Shown: positions 39,177 to 47,912, numbered from the stretch's first letter. The stretch: DNA of 64,000 nucleotides from Nocardioides dokdonensis FR1436 (GCF_001653335.1 NZ_CP015079.1:2046001-2110000); one strand, 5' to 3'. The notes: a model not told the origin generated them from the letters alone. Translations and numbers: made by a program.

Positions 39177-39782
39177 TCAGCGCAGGGCGGGCATCTTCTG
39201 CACCAGCGGCGTACGGCGCCAGGTGCGGCCCAGGCCCCAGGTGTCGCCGGCGTGGAAGAGCGCCAGGACCACGAGGGTCAGGCCGCCCAGCAGGTGCTCG
39301 TCGAGCACGGGGTTGTTGGCCGGGGGCAGGGCGACGGTCCACATCAGCACGTAGAGCAGCGCGCCGCTGGCGGCCGCGATCCGCATCCCGATCCCGAGGG
39401 TGAGCGCCAGGCCGATGCCCAGCAGGCCGACCATGAACAGGACGTCGGCCCAGGCGGCGCCGGCGACCGAGCCGTAGAGGTCGGCGAAGGGTCCCTTCGC
39501 ACCGAAGGCGAGGAACCCCTCGGTGGGGCTGCCGCCGTTCACCCAGGCCGCGTCACCGAAGCGGTCGACGACTCCCTCGGGGTTCTTCCCGGTGGCGAAG
39601 CCCAGGGCCAGCAGCTTGTCGAGGAACGCCCACAGGAACGTGAGGCCGAAGCCGATGCGCAGCAGCGCGAGCGCCCGGTCCCCCAGCGTGCCGCCGTGCG
39701 GTGCCGCGGTGCCCCCCGTCGCTGCGCCCTCCCCGGACGGGTCGGAGCGGGGTGCGGACTGGGACTGCGTGGTGGTGCTCAC
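39177..39782 (-). CDS. DoxX family membrane protein
   Basis: A 201-residue protein with about 38 disordered Ser/Gly residues followed by four membrane segments. These begin with LLRIGFGLTFLWAFLDKL and include GALLYVLMWTVALPP and GGLTLVVLALF. The pattern fits the DoxX/DoxD group, some members of which act as thiosulfate:quinone oxidoreductase subunits or in redox homeostasis. The start is GTG 39782. A DosR-like box (39885–39898) lies about 100 bases upstream on its strand. Confidence 0.85.
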   Translation of the reverse strand: MSTTTQSQSAPRSDPSGEGAATGGTAAPHGGTLGDRALALLRIGFGLTFLWAFLDKLLALGFATGKNPEGVVDRFGDAAWVNGGSPTEGFLAFGAKGPFADLYGSVAGAAWADVLFMVGLLGIGLALTLGIGMRIAAASGALLYVLMWTVALPPANNPVLDEHLLGGLTLVVLALFHAGDTWGLGRTWRRTPLVQKMPALR

Positions 39783-39884
39783 AAGGGGCCTCCGGACGTC
39801 GGGGCGCCCTCAGGTCGGGGCTCCTCCGCGTTGATCCTCGGGGTCGCCGGCGCCACGGCCCAGGGGACTGGGTCACCGCTCGAG

Positions 39885-39898
39885 GTGCCATAGGTCCC
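39885..39898 (-). promoter_or_regulatory. DosR-like box upstream of doxX
   Basis: GGGACCTATGGCAC on the minus strand, close to the GGGACTWWAGTCCC core of the mycobacterial DosR box. It lies between the sensor kinase and DoxX genes. Confidence 0.4.
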
Positions 39899-39906
39899 GG
39901 TGGGCG

Positions 39907-41490
39907 TCAGCCGACGGGCACCCGCCACACGAACGACGTGCCGCGGGGCTCACGGCGGCTGATGTGGCAGGACCCGCCCAGGGCCGCGGCGCGGCGCCGG
40001 GCGTTGCGCAGACCGCTCTCGTCGACCTGGGCGGGCAGCCCGACGCCGTCGTCGTCGACGCGCAGCACCAGCTCGACGTCGCCGAGGCTGAGGTCGACCT
40101 CGGCGTGGTCGGCCAGCGCGTGGCGCGACAGGTTCGACAGCGCCTCGCGCAGGACCGGCACCAGGTGCTCGGCCACCGTGGTCGGCACCCCGGTGTCCAG
40201 CGGCCCGGCGGTGCGCACGGCGGGGGTGAAGCCGAGCGCGGGGACGTACTCGCGCACCAGGGTGCGCACCTCCGAGCGCAGCGAGCCTCGGGTGCGGTGC
40301 TGGAGCTCGAAGATGGAGCCGCGGATGTCACGGATCGTCAGGTCGAGGTCGGCCACGGCCTTGTCGAGGCGCCCGGCCAGCTCGGGGCCGGCCATCATCT
40401 GCGCGCCCTGCAGCTGCAGGCCGGTGGCGAAGAGGCGCTGGATGACGACGTCGTGCAGGTCGCGGGCGATCCGCTCGCGGTCGGAGATCACCGCGAGCTC
40501 GGCCCGCTCCTCGAGCGCCTGGGCCCGGTCGAGCGCCAGCGCGGCCTGGTCGGCGTAGGAGATCATCAGCTCGCGCTCCTCGACGTCCAGCGAGCCGTGC
40601 CCGCCCTCGAGGAGCAGCACCAGCGCGGTCCGCTCGACCAGGTGGGCGCGCAGCGGCACCACCAGGGCGTGGTACGCCGCCACCTCGCCCTCCGTCGGCT
40701 CGGTGCCGGAGGTGAGCAGGCCCAGGGCCGCGGTCACGGCCGCCCGCACCTCGTCCTCGTCGGAGCGGTCCCCGGCCAGCACCGCCGCCTGCACGGCCTC
40801 GTCGACCGGTCTGGCCAGGGCGACGACGGCCGCCGCCCGGGCGTGCGCCAGGGTGCACGCCGACCGCGCGATGTGCTCCAGCGCCTGCTGGCGCGCCACG
40901 GGCGGCTGCAAGGCGTCGCTGAGCTCGGCGGTGGCCTGCAGCAGCTGCCGACGCCGCTCGCTGAGTCCGTAGGCGCGGGCGTTGTCGATCACGAAGCCGG
41001 CCGCCGACGCGAGCGCCTCGACCAGGCTCGTGTCGGCCTCGGTGAACTCGGCGGCGCTCTCCTTCTCGGTGAGGTAGAGGTTGCCGAAGACGATGCCGCG
41101 GATGCGCACCGGCACCCCGAGGAACGACCCCATGGGCGGGTGGTGGGGTGGGAACCCGAACGACCCGGGGTGCTGGGACAGGTCGGGCAGCCGCAGCGGC
41201 TCGGGGTGGTCGATGAGCAGCCCGAGGATGCCGCGCCCGCGCGGCAGGTCCCCGATCTGCTCGCGCACGTGCGAGTCCATGCCGGAGGTGATGAACTCGC
41301 TGAGGTCCCCGTCGGGACCCACCACCCCCAGGGCGCCGTACCGGGCCCCGGTCAGCTCGCGGGCCGACTCGACGATCCGGGTCAGCACGCTGGGCAGGTC
41401 GAGGTCGGAGGAGATCGCGACGACGGCGTCGAGCAGGGCCTGGGCCGAGCCGGCGAGCTCGGGGTGGCGCGAGACCTGGCGGTGGGGCAT
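39907..41490 (-). CDS. DosS/DevS-like sensor histidine kinase with two GAF domains
   Basis: A 527-residue kinase. GAF1 spans about 25–172, GAF2 about 190–325, and the HisKA_3-type dimerization helix carries His346 in ERIARDLHDVVIQRLF. The ATPase domain has VLREALSNLSRHA and VDDDGVGLP. GAF1 contains GFPPHHPPMGSFLGVPVR (His116/117), the segment that holds the heme-ligating His in mycobacterial DosS/DosT, so heme-based gas or redox sensing is a reasonable inference. No membrane segment is seen. The expected partner is the DosR-like regulator 2 kb away. Confidence 0.9.
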   Translation of the reverse strand: MPHRQVSRHPELAGSAQALLDAVVAISSDLDLPSVLTRIVESARELTGARYGALGVVGPDGDLSEFITSGMDSHVREQIGDLPRGRGILGLLIDHPEPLRLPDLSQHPGSFGFPPHHPPMGSFLGVPVRIRGIVFGNLYLTEKESAAEFTEADTSLVEALASAAGFVIDNARAYGLSERRRQLLQATAELSDALQPPVARQQALEHIARSACTLAHARAAAVVALARPVDEAVQAAVLAGDRSDEDEVRAAVTAALGLLTSGTEPTEGEVAAYHALVVPLRAHLVERTALVLLLEGGHGSLDVEERELMISYADQAALALDRAQALEERAELAVISDRERIARDLHDVVIQRLFATGLQLQGAQMMAGPELAGRLDKAVADLDLTIRDIRGSIFELQHRTRGSLRSEVRTLVREYVPALGFTPAVRTAGPLDTGVPTTVAEHLVPVLREALSNLSRHALADHAEVDLSLGDVELVLRVDDDGVGLPAQVDESGLRNARRRAAALGGSCHISRREPRGTSFVWRVPVG

Positions 41491-41529
41491 GGCCCCATCC
41501 TCACAGGTGCCCGCTCACCGGGTGTGGGC

Positions 41530-42009
41530 TCACAGGTTCCGGCGCGCGGGCATGGCGGACATCGGGTCCCACGTGTCGCCCAGCCGGCGCCCGGAGATCT
41601 GGGTCCACCCGATCGCGACGTACAGCGAGCGGGTGCCCGCCGCCCAGGGCCGGGGCTCCCAGACCTTGCGCACCACCTCGAGGTCGGCGGCGTCGCTGAT
41701 GACCTCGCTGCGACCGCGGGCCACCACGCTCCACCCGCGCTGGCGCTCGTGGTCGAAGCCGTCGACCTCGAAGGCCAGCACCGCCCCGCGCGCGTTGCTG
41801 CCCAGCACCGAGTAGGGCGTGGTGCGCAGGATGATGCGGCTCTCGACGACGGCGTAGTTGACCGGCACGATGTGCGGCCCGTCCGGGGTCGAGATCGCCA
41901 CCCGGCCCACGAGCCCGGCGCGCAGCAGCGCCTCGCACTCGCTCTCGGACAGCTCGACGGACTCGGGCACGGCGACCTCGCAGGTAGGTGGGGTGGTGGC
42001 GCCACCCAT
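41530..42009 (-). CDS. Pyridoxamine 5'-phosphate oxidase family protein
   Basis: A 159-residue FMN- or F420-binding split-barrel protein of the PNPOx-like family. GRVAISTPDGPHIVPVNYAV is near residues 35–54 and GWSVVARGRSEVI lies further on. Such small proteins belong to DosR regulons in mycobacteria (family knowledge). Start choice is uncertain: the ATG at 42009 or a GTG about 42 bases downstream (VPESVELSE). A strong DosR-like box lies 28–41 bases upstream of the ATG. Confidence 0.85.
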   Translation of the reverse strand: MGGATTPPTCEVAVPESVELSESECEALLRAGLVGRVAISTPDGPHIVPVNYAVVESRIILRTTPYSVLGSNARGAVLAFEVDGFDHERQRGWSVVARGRSEVISDAADLEVVRKVWEPRPWAAGTRSLYVAIGWTQISGRRLGDTWDPMSAMPARRNL

Positions 42010-42036
42010 CGTGCCGCCGCCGCGGGGAGCGCCGCA

Positions 42037-42050
42037 GGGTCCTTGGTCCC
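42037..42050 (-). promoter_or_regulatory. DosR-like box upstream of the PNPOx-like gene
   Basis: GGGACCAAGGACCC on the minus strand matches the palindrome GGGACCnnGGTCCC in all but one position. The adjoining GGTCCCGACCTGGG is shared with the universal stress protein promoter at 43399–43410. Confidence 0.55.
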
Positions 42051-42087
42051 GACCTGGGGGGCCGCTGGTCGGGTCGCGGGTCGGGGC

Positions 42088-42483
42088 TCAGCCGCCGAAG
42101 GTGCCGTCGACGTAGACCCAGTGCCCCGCGCGCTTCTCGAAGCGGCTGCGCTCGCGCATCGTGCCGGGCCGGCCGCCGTCGACGTAGTGGGCGGCGAACT
42201 CCACCCAGTCCTCGCCGTGGTCGAGCACCTCGAGCCCGGTCCAGGTCCGCGCGGGGTCGATCCCGTTCTCGATGAGATCGGCGGGCCGGGTGCGCGGGTG
42301 CCAGGTGCGGAACAGGTGGTCGACGTGGCCGACGACGAAGGCCGAGTAGCGGCTGCGCATCAGCTCCACCGCGCTGTCGGCGCGGCGGGCGCCGCGGTGC
42401 AGCGGCCCGCAGCAGGCGTCGTACGCCGCTCCGGTGCCGCACGGGCAGGGCCCCGGGGTGGGCCGGGTGCCGAACAGGCTCAC
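42088..42483 (-). CDS. YchJ-like protein with SEC-C-type cysteine motif
   Basis: A 131-residue YchJ-family protein. An N-terminal zinc-binding SEC-C-like motif PCPCGTGAAYDACCGPLH is followed by an NTF2-like domain with AVELMRSRYSAFVVG and WVEFAAHYVD. Its function is not known. The GTG at 42483 overlaps the cyclase stop in a GTGA, so it is preferred over an ATG 21 bases upstream. Its position within the putative DosR island suggests a stress role, by context only. Confidence 0.85.
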   Translation of the reverse strand: MSLFGTRPTPGPCPCGTGAAYDACCGPLHRGARRADSAVELMRSRYSAFVVGHVDHLFRTWHPRTRPADLIENGIDPARTWTGLEVLDHGEDWVEFAAHYVDGGRPGTMRERSRFEKRAGHWVYVDGTFGG

Positions 42484-43334
42484 GTCTCCACCACCAGCCG
42501 CCACAGGGCGTGCTCACCCGGGAGGCCCTTCAGCTCGACCTCGCCGGCCTCCTCGAAGCGCATCCGACGCTCGTCGGTGCCCTCGACCTCGAGCCGCACC
42601 GCGTCGGTGACGAGCACCTCGCCGCCGTCGGCGAGGTCGGCGACGCGGGCGGCGATGACCACGTTGCGCCCGAAGTAGTCGCCGTCACGGGTGATCACCC
42701 GCCCGCTGTGCACGCCGATGCGCACCTTGACCGCCGCCAGGCGCAACCGCGGGTCGAGGGTCCGCGCGAGCGTGCGCTGGATGCCGCGGGCGGCCCGCAC
42801 GGCCGAGTAGGGGTCGCGGAAGGCGACCATGAACCCGTCGCCGGCGCTCTTGACCACCTGGCCGTGGTGCCGCGCGACCCGGGCCCGCACCACCTGGTCG
42901 TGGGCCTCGAGCACCTTGACCCAGGCGCGATCGCCGAGCCGGTGGTTGAGGCTCGTCGAGCCCTCGATGTCGGAGAACATCAGGGTGACCGTGCCGTCGG
43001 AGGAGGCCATCTGCAGGACGTCGGGCCGCTTCTCCAGCGCCCAGGTCTGGAGGTCCTCCAGCGACGATCCGACCATGCCGACGACGCCCTGCCGGCGCAC
43101 CCTGCCGGCGGTGCCGACGACGGCCCGCAGCGCGCGCTCGGCCGGGGAAGGGGCGGCGGCGGGCCGCAGGGCGGCGTCGAGGTCGGCCTCGAGCTGCTGC
43201 AGCATCCGCCGGGCCACGTCGAGCTCCCGGCGGGCCTGGGCGAGCAGGTGCAGCGCGACGACCAGCCCGACCACCAGCGCGGCGACCAGGACGACGGCGA
43301 GGACCACGCTGGTCACCACCGTCGCCTCGAGCAC
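42480..43334 (-). CDS. Class III adenylate/guanylate cyclase
   Basis: A 284-residue membrane-anchored cyclase. One N-terminal transmembrane helix (about 5–31) is followed by a coiled-coil-like linker rich in Ala/Leu/Arg. The class III catalytic domain starts at TLMFSDIEGSTSLNHRLGD (metal Asp), with SAGDGFMVAF holding the second Asp and RIGVHSGRVITRDGDYFG towards the end. Product specificity (cAMP or cGMP) cannot be fixed by eye. The start is GTG 43334. The DosR-like boxes lie in its upstream region and could serve both directions. Confidence 0.9.
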   Translation of the reverse strand: MLEATVVTSVVLAVVLVAALVVGLVVALHLLAQARRELDVARRMLQQLEADLDAALRPAAAPSPAERALRAVVGTAGRVRRQGVVGMVGSSLEDLQTWALEKRPDVLQMASSDGTVTLMFSDIEGSTSLNHRLGDRAWVKVLEAHDQVVRARVARHHGQVVKSAGDGFMVAFRDPYSAVRAARGIQRTLARTLDPRLRLAAVKVRIGVHSGRVITRDGDYFGRNVVIAARVADLADGGEVLVTDAVRLEVEGTDERRMRFEEAGEVELKGLPGEHALWRLVVET

Positions 43335-43378
43335 CCCCGCAGCCTAGGGCTCACGACCGGGACCGCAGGACGTGGATC

Positions 43379-43414
43379 GGGACCTTGGTCCCACCGGGTC
43401 CCGACCTGGGTCCC
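43379..43414 (+). promoter_or_regulatory. Two tandem DosR-like boxes upstream of the universal stress protein gene
   Basis: The perfect palindrome GGGACCTTGGTCCC is at 43379–43392. A second box, CCGACCTGGGTCCC (reverse GGGACCCAGGTCGG, two mismatches), is at 43401–43414. If transcription starts near the ATG at 43450, their centres lie at about -64 and -42, the geometry of an activator next to the -35 region. Confidence 0.6.
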
Positions 43415-43449
43415 TTCGACCCGGCGGCGCCAGCGGGGAGGGTGGGCCC

Positions 43450-44382
43450 ATGACGACCTCAGACGACGCCACCCCGACCAGCACCGCCACCGGACCGGCC
43501 CTGGCCACCGAGGTGTCGTCCCACGGCGCCGTCGTGGTCGCCGTGGACGGCAGCGAGCACGGCGAGCGGGCGCTCGCGTGGGGGGCCCGCCAGGCGGCGC
43601 TGCACCACCGGACCCTCGCCGTGGTGCACGTCTGGGAACCGGTGCCGAGCATGTGGCTCGACATCAGCGGCATCGACCACGCCATCCTGTACGCCGAGCT
43701 GGCCCAGCAGGGTCGGGACTTCGCGCTCGCCGCCCGGGACAGGGCGCTGGAGCTCCACCCCGACCTCGAGGTCGAGGCCGTGGTCGGCCGTGGCGACGTG
43801 CGCGGCGAGCTGATGCGGATCGCGAAGGAGGCCTCCGTGCTGGTGCTGGGCTCGCGTGGCCACGGCCCGGTGCGCTCCCTGCTGCTGGGATCGGTCAGCG
43901 CGGCCGTGGCCCGGCACGCGCCCTGCCCCGTGGTGGTCGTACGTCCCGGCGGCACCGGCGGCGGCGGCATCCTGGTGGGCATCGACGGCACCGAGCGCTC
44001 GATGGGCGCCGTGGCGGCGGCGTACGACCAGGCGGCGGCGACGGGGGAGAAGCTCACCGTCCTGCACTGCTTCTGGGACGCCCGGGTCGCCTACGCGGGC
44101 GTGATGGAGGTCGAGGACGAGAACGACGTCGCCGACGTGCGCAGCCTCGTCTCCGAGACCCTGGCCGGGCTCTCGGACAAGCACCCCGACGTGGAGGTGG
44201 AGGTCCGCCTGGTGCGCGGGCTCGCCGACCAGGTGCTGGTGGCCGAGTCCCAGGGCCGCGACCTGGTCGTGCTGGGCTACCACCGCCAGTCGGCGGTCGG
44301 CGAGGTGCTGTTCCCCTCGGTGGTGACCTCCGTGCTCGAGCACGTGCACGGTGCGGTGCTCGTGGTGCCCTCCCACGCGTGA
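43450..44382 (+). CDS. Tandem universal stress protein (UspA family)
   Basis: A 310-residue protein with two Usp domains, like the DosR-regulated Rv2623-type proteins. Domain 1 begins VVVAVDGSEHGERAL and ends with the ATP-binding GSRGHGPVRSLLLGSVS. Domain 2 begins ILVGIDGTERSMGA and ends with VVLGYHRQSAVGEVLFPSVV, where the nucleotide motif is altered. GAGGGT at 43438–43443 is a possible -10 six bases before the ATG. Two DosR-like boxes precede it, making it the best candidate for direct DosR control in the window. Confidence 0.92.
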   Translation: MTTSDDATPTSTATGPALATEVSSHGAVVVAVDGSEHGERALAWGARQAALHHRTLAVVHVWEPVPSMWLDISGIDHAILYAELAQQGRDFALAARDRALELHPDLEVEAVVGRGDVRGELMRIAKEASVLVLGSRGHGPVRSLLLGSVSAAVARHAPCPVVVVRPGGTGGGGILVGIDGTERSMGAVAAAYDQAAATGEKLTVLHCFWDARVAYAGVMEVEDENDVADVRSLVSETLAGLSDKHPDVEVEVRLVRGLADQVLVAESQGRDLVVLGYHRQSAVGEVLFPSVVTSVLEHVHGAVLVVPSHA

Positions 44383-44443
44383 TCCGGCCGGGCGAGGTCC
44401 CGACCGGGGAGCGGGCCGTGGGCACGCGCAGTAGCGTGGCGCT

Positions 44444-45868
44444 GTGACCACCGCCGCGACCGCGACCACGTCCACCCCGCGACCGGGCCCCGCCACGCTC
44501 GGTGAGCTGCGGGCCTCCGGGCACGAGCACCGGACGCTGCGCGTCGAGCTGCGTGACAACCTGCTCGCCGCGCTGCGCGAGGGGCGGGACCCCTGGCCGG
44601 GCCTGCACGGCTTCGAGGACACCGTGGTCCCCCAGCTCGAGCGGGCGCTGATCGCGGGTCACGACGTCGTCCTGCTCGGTGAGCGCGGCCAGGGCAAGAC
44701 CCGGCTGCTGCGCACCATGGTCGGGCTCCTCGACGAGTGGACGCCGGTCATCGCCGGCTCCGAGCTCGGCGAGCACCCCTACGACCCGATCACCGTGGGC
44801 TCCCAGCGCCGCGCGCTCGAGCTCGGCGACGACCTGCCGGTCGAGTGGCGCCGGCGCGAGGAGCGGTACTCCGAGAAGCTGGCCACCCCCGACACCTCGG
44901 TGGCCGACCTGATCGGTGACGTGGACCCGATGAAGGTCGCCGAGGGGCGCTCGCTGGGCGACCCCGAGACGATCCACTTCGGCCTGATCCCGCGCAGCCA
45001 CCGCGGGATCGTGGCGATCAACGAGCTGCCCGACCTCGCCGAGCGCATCCAGGTGTCGATGCTCAACGTGATGGAGGAGCGCGACATCCAGATCCGTGGC
45101 TACGTGCTGCGGCTGCCGCTCGACGTGCTCGTGGTCGCCAGCGCCAACCCCGAGGACTACACCAACCGCGGCCGGATCATCACCCCGCTCAAGGACCGCT
45201 TCGGCGCCGAGATCCGCACCCACTACCCGACCGAGCTCCACGACGAGGTCGCGGTGATCCGCCAGGAGGCCGCACTCCCGGCGGACCTGGTGCACGTGCC
45301 CGACCACCTGGTGGAGATCCTGGCGCGCTTCACCCGGCACCTGCGCGGCTCGACCGCGGTCGACCAGCGCTCGGGGGTCTCGGCGCGCTTCGCCATCGCC
45401 GGCGCGGAGACGATCGCCGCCGCCGCGATCCACCGCGCCACCTCGCAGGGCGAGGACGCCGCCGTCGCGCGGGTCGTCGACCTCGAGACCGCGGTCGACG
45501 TGCTCGGCGGCAAGATCGAGTTCGAGAGCGGCGAGGAGGGGCGCGAGGCCGAGATCCTGACGCACCTGCTGCGCACCGCCGTCGCCGAGACCGTGCGCGA
45601 GCACTTCCGCGGTCTCGACATGTCGCTGCTCGTCGACGCCCTCGAGGCCGGCCAGATGATCACGACCGGCGAGCAGGTCACCGCGCGTGACCTCCTGAGC
45701 GGGCTGCCCGTCCTCGGCGAGTCCGAGCTCTACGACGACATCTGCGACCGGCTCGAGGCCACCACCGACGGCGAGCGTGCCGGCGCGATCGAGCTCGCCC
45801 TCGAGGGACTCTTCCTGGCGCGCAAGGTCAGCAAGGACAGCTCGCGCGGAGAGACGGTGTATGGCTGA
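44444..45868 (+). CDS. MoxR/Mg-chelatase-like AAA+ ATPase
   Basis: A 474-residue AAA+ ATPase of the Mg-chelatase/MoxR type. Walker A is LLGERGQGKTRLL near 79, the Walker B region is GIVAINELPDLAER near 189, and sensor 1 is VVASANPEDYTNRG. Partner of the VWA protein downstream, as in other MoxR–VWA pairs that act as metal-inserting or complex-assembling machines. TAGCGT at 44432–44437 lies 6 bases before the GTG start. The last 8 bases overlap the VWA gene. Confidence 0.9.
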   Translation: MTTAATATTSTPRPGPATLGELRASGHEHRTLRVELRDNLLAALREGRDPWPGLHGFEDTVVPQLERALIAGHDVVLLGERGQGKTRLLRTMVGLLDEWTPVIAGSELGEHPYDPITVGSQRRALELGDDLPVEWRRREERYSEKLATPDTSVADLIGDVDPMKVAEGRSLGDPETIHFGLIPRSHRGIVAINELPDLAERIQVSMLNVMEERDIQIRGYVLRLPLDVLVVASANPEDYTNRGRIITPLKDRFGAEIRTHYPTELHDEVAVIRQEAALPADLVHVPDHLVEILARFTRHLRGSTAVDQRSGVSARFAIAGAETIAAAAIHRATSQGEDAAVARVVDLETAVDVLGGKIEFESGEEGREAEILTHLLRTAVAETVREHFRGLDMSLLVDALEAGQMITTGEQVTARDLLSGLPVLGESELYDDICDRLEATTDGERAGAIELALEGLFLARKVSKDSSRGETVYG

Positions 45869-47912
45869 CATCTGGTCCCAGCGACGGGCCTCGCGCTACG
45901 GCCGCTACCACGGCGGCCCGGACCCGCTCGCGCCTCCGGTCGACCTCACCGAGGCCCTCGACGAGATCGGCGAGGACGTGATGGCCGGCTACAGCCCCGA
46001 GCGGGCGGTGCGCGAGATGCTGCGACGCGGGGGGCGCGACCACGACGGTCTCGACGAGCTCGCCCGCCGGGTGGCGAAGAAGCGGCGCGAGCTGCTCGAG
46101 CGCCACGACCTCGACGGCACCCTGCAGGAGGTCCGCGAGCTGCTGGACACCGCGGTGCTCGAGGAGCGCAAGCAGCTGGCCCGCGACGTCGAGATGGACG
46201 ACGGCGACCGGGCGCTGCGCGAGATGCAGATCGACAGCCTGCCGCCGAACGCCGCCGCCGCGGTCAGCGAGCTGGCGTCGTACGACTGGCGCAGCCGCGC
46301 GGCGCGCGAGGCCTACGACCAGATCAAGGACCTGCTCGGGCGCGAGCTGCTCGACCAGCGCTTCCAGGGCATGAAGGAGGCGCTGGAGAACGCCACCGAC
46401 GAGGACCGGGCGGCAATCGACGCGATGCTCTCCGACCTCAACGAGCTGCTCGAGAAGCACGAGCGCGGCGAGGACACCCAGGAGGACTTCGAGGAGTTCA
46501 TGGCCCAGCACGGCCAGCACTTCCCCGAGCAGCCGCAGGACCTGGAGGAGCTGCTCGACGCCATGGCGGCCCGGGCGGCCGCCGCGCAGCGGATGCTGAA
46601 CTCGATGAGCGCCGAGCAGCGCCAGCAGCTGATGGAGCTCTCCGCCCAGGCCTTCGGCTCACCGGAGCTGATGGACTCCCTGGCGCGCCTCGACGCCAAC
46701 CTGCAGAGCCTGCGCCCCGGCGAGGACTGGTCCGGGTCCGAGCAGATGGGCGGGTCGGAGGGCGTGGGGCTGGGCGACGGCACCGGCGTCTTCCAGGACC
46801 TCGCCGAGCTCGACGCGCTCTCCGAGCAGCTCTCCCAGTCCTACGGCGGGGCCCGGATGGACGACCTCGATCTCGACGCGCTCTCCCGCCAGCTCGGGGA
46901 CGACGCCGCGGTCAGCGCGCGCACCCTGCAGGAGCTCGAGCGGGCGCTGCGCGACTCGGGCACCCTGCAGCGCAGCTCCGACGGGCGCCTGCGGCTGAGC
47001 CCCAAGGCGATGCGCCAGCTGGGACGCTCGCTGCTGCGCGACGTGGCGCAGCGGCTCTCGGGGCGCCAGGGCCAGCGCGACATGGACCGCGCCGGCGCGG
47101 CCGGCGAGCGCTCCGGGGCGACCCGGTCCTGGGCCTTCGGCGACACCGAGCCGTGGGACGTCACCCGCACCGTCACCAACGCCCTGACCCGCACCGTCGG
47201 CGAGGGCGGGTCGATGGCCGGCGGGGTGCGCCTGAGCATCGACGACGTCGAGGTCCAGGAGACCGAGGCCCGCACCCAGGCCGCGGTCGCGCTGCTCGTC
47301 GACACGTCGTTCTCGATGGCGATGGACGGGCGCTGGGTGCCGATGAAGCGCACCGCGCTGGCGCTGCACACCCTGATCCGCAGCCGCTTCCGCGGCGACG
47401 CGCTGCAGCTCATCGGGTTCGGCCGGCACGCCGAGGTGCGCGAGATCGAGGAGCTCACCGCCCTCGATGCCCGGTGGGAGAAGGGCACGAACCTCCACCA
47501 CGCGCTGCTGCTGGCCAACCGGCACTTCCGCAAGCACCCGAACGCGCAGCCGGTGCTGCTGATCGTCACCGACGGCGAACCGACCTCGCACCTGGAGCCC
47601 GGCGGCGAGATCTACTTCTCCTACCCCCCGCACCCGCTCACCGTCGCCTACGCCGTGCGCGAGCTGGAGGCGTCGATGCGCCTGGGCGCCCAGACCACCT
47701 TCTTCCGCCTCGGCGAGGACCCGGGCCTGGCGCGGTTCGTCGAGCAGATGGCGCGCCGCGTGGACGGGCGCGTGGTGGCCCCCGAGCTCGACGACCTCGG
47801 CGCCGCGGTCGTCGGCTCCTACCTGGGGGACCGGACCGGTCGCGGCGGACGGGAGAGCGGCGGTTCGCTCGGGGACTGGTTCGGTGGGCGCGGCTTCTGG
47901 GTCGGCGACTGA
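45861..47912 (+). CDS. VWA domain-containing protein
   Basis: A 683-residue protein. A long helical N-terminal region (about 1–440) is rich in Glu, Leu and Arg. It is followed by a C-terminal von Willebrand A domain with the MIDAS motif LLVDTSFSMAMDG (DxSxS) near 478 and IVTDGEPTS near 570. It is the client-binding partner of the preceding AAA+ ATPase; the target is unknown. ATG 45861 lies inside the ATPase gene, so translation is coupled. Its stop is one base from the convergent DUF2695 gene. Confidence 0.9.
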   Translation: MADIWSQRRASRYGRYHGGPDPLAPPVDLTEALDEIGEDVMAGYSPERAVREMLRRGGRDHDGLDELARRVAKKRRELLERHDLDGTLQEVRELLDTAVLEERKQLARDVEMDDGDRALREMQIDSLPPNAAAAVSELASYDWRSRAAREAYDQIKDLLGRELLDQRFQGMKEALENATDEDRAAIDAMLSDLNELLEKHERGEDTQEDFEEFMAQHGQHFPEQPQDLEELLDAMAARAAAAQRMLNSMSAEQRQQLMELSAQAFGSPELMDSLARLDANLQSLRPGEDWSGSEQMGGSEGVGLGDGTGVFQDLAELDALSEQLSQSYGGARMDDLDLDALSRQLGDDAAVSARTLQELERALRDSGTLQRSSDGRLRLSPKAMRQLGRSLLRDVAQRLSGRQGQRDMDRAGAAGERSGATRSWAFGDTEPWDVTRTVTNALTRTVGEGGSMAGGVRLSIDDVEVQETEARTQAAVALLVDTSFSMAMDGRWVPMKRTALALHTLIRSRFRGDALQLIGFGRHAEVREIEELTALDARWEKGTNLHHALLLANRHFRKHPNAQPVLLIVTDGEPTSHLEPGGEIYFSYPPHPLTVAYAVRELEASMRLGAQTTFFRLGEDPGLARFVEQMARRVDGRVVAPELDDLGAAVVGSYLGDRTGRGGRESGGSLGDWFGGRGFWVGD

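Noticed and set aside
39863..39877. A further DosR box (GGGGACTGGGTCACC) before doxX
   Set aside because: Only one half-site fits, and the spacing of the second half is wrong. The site at 39885–39898 is better.
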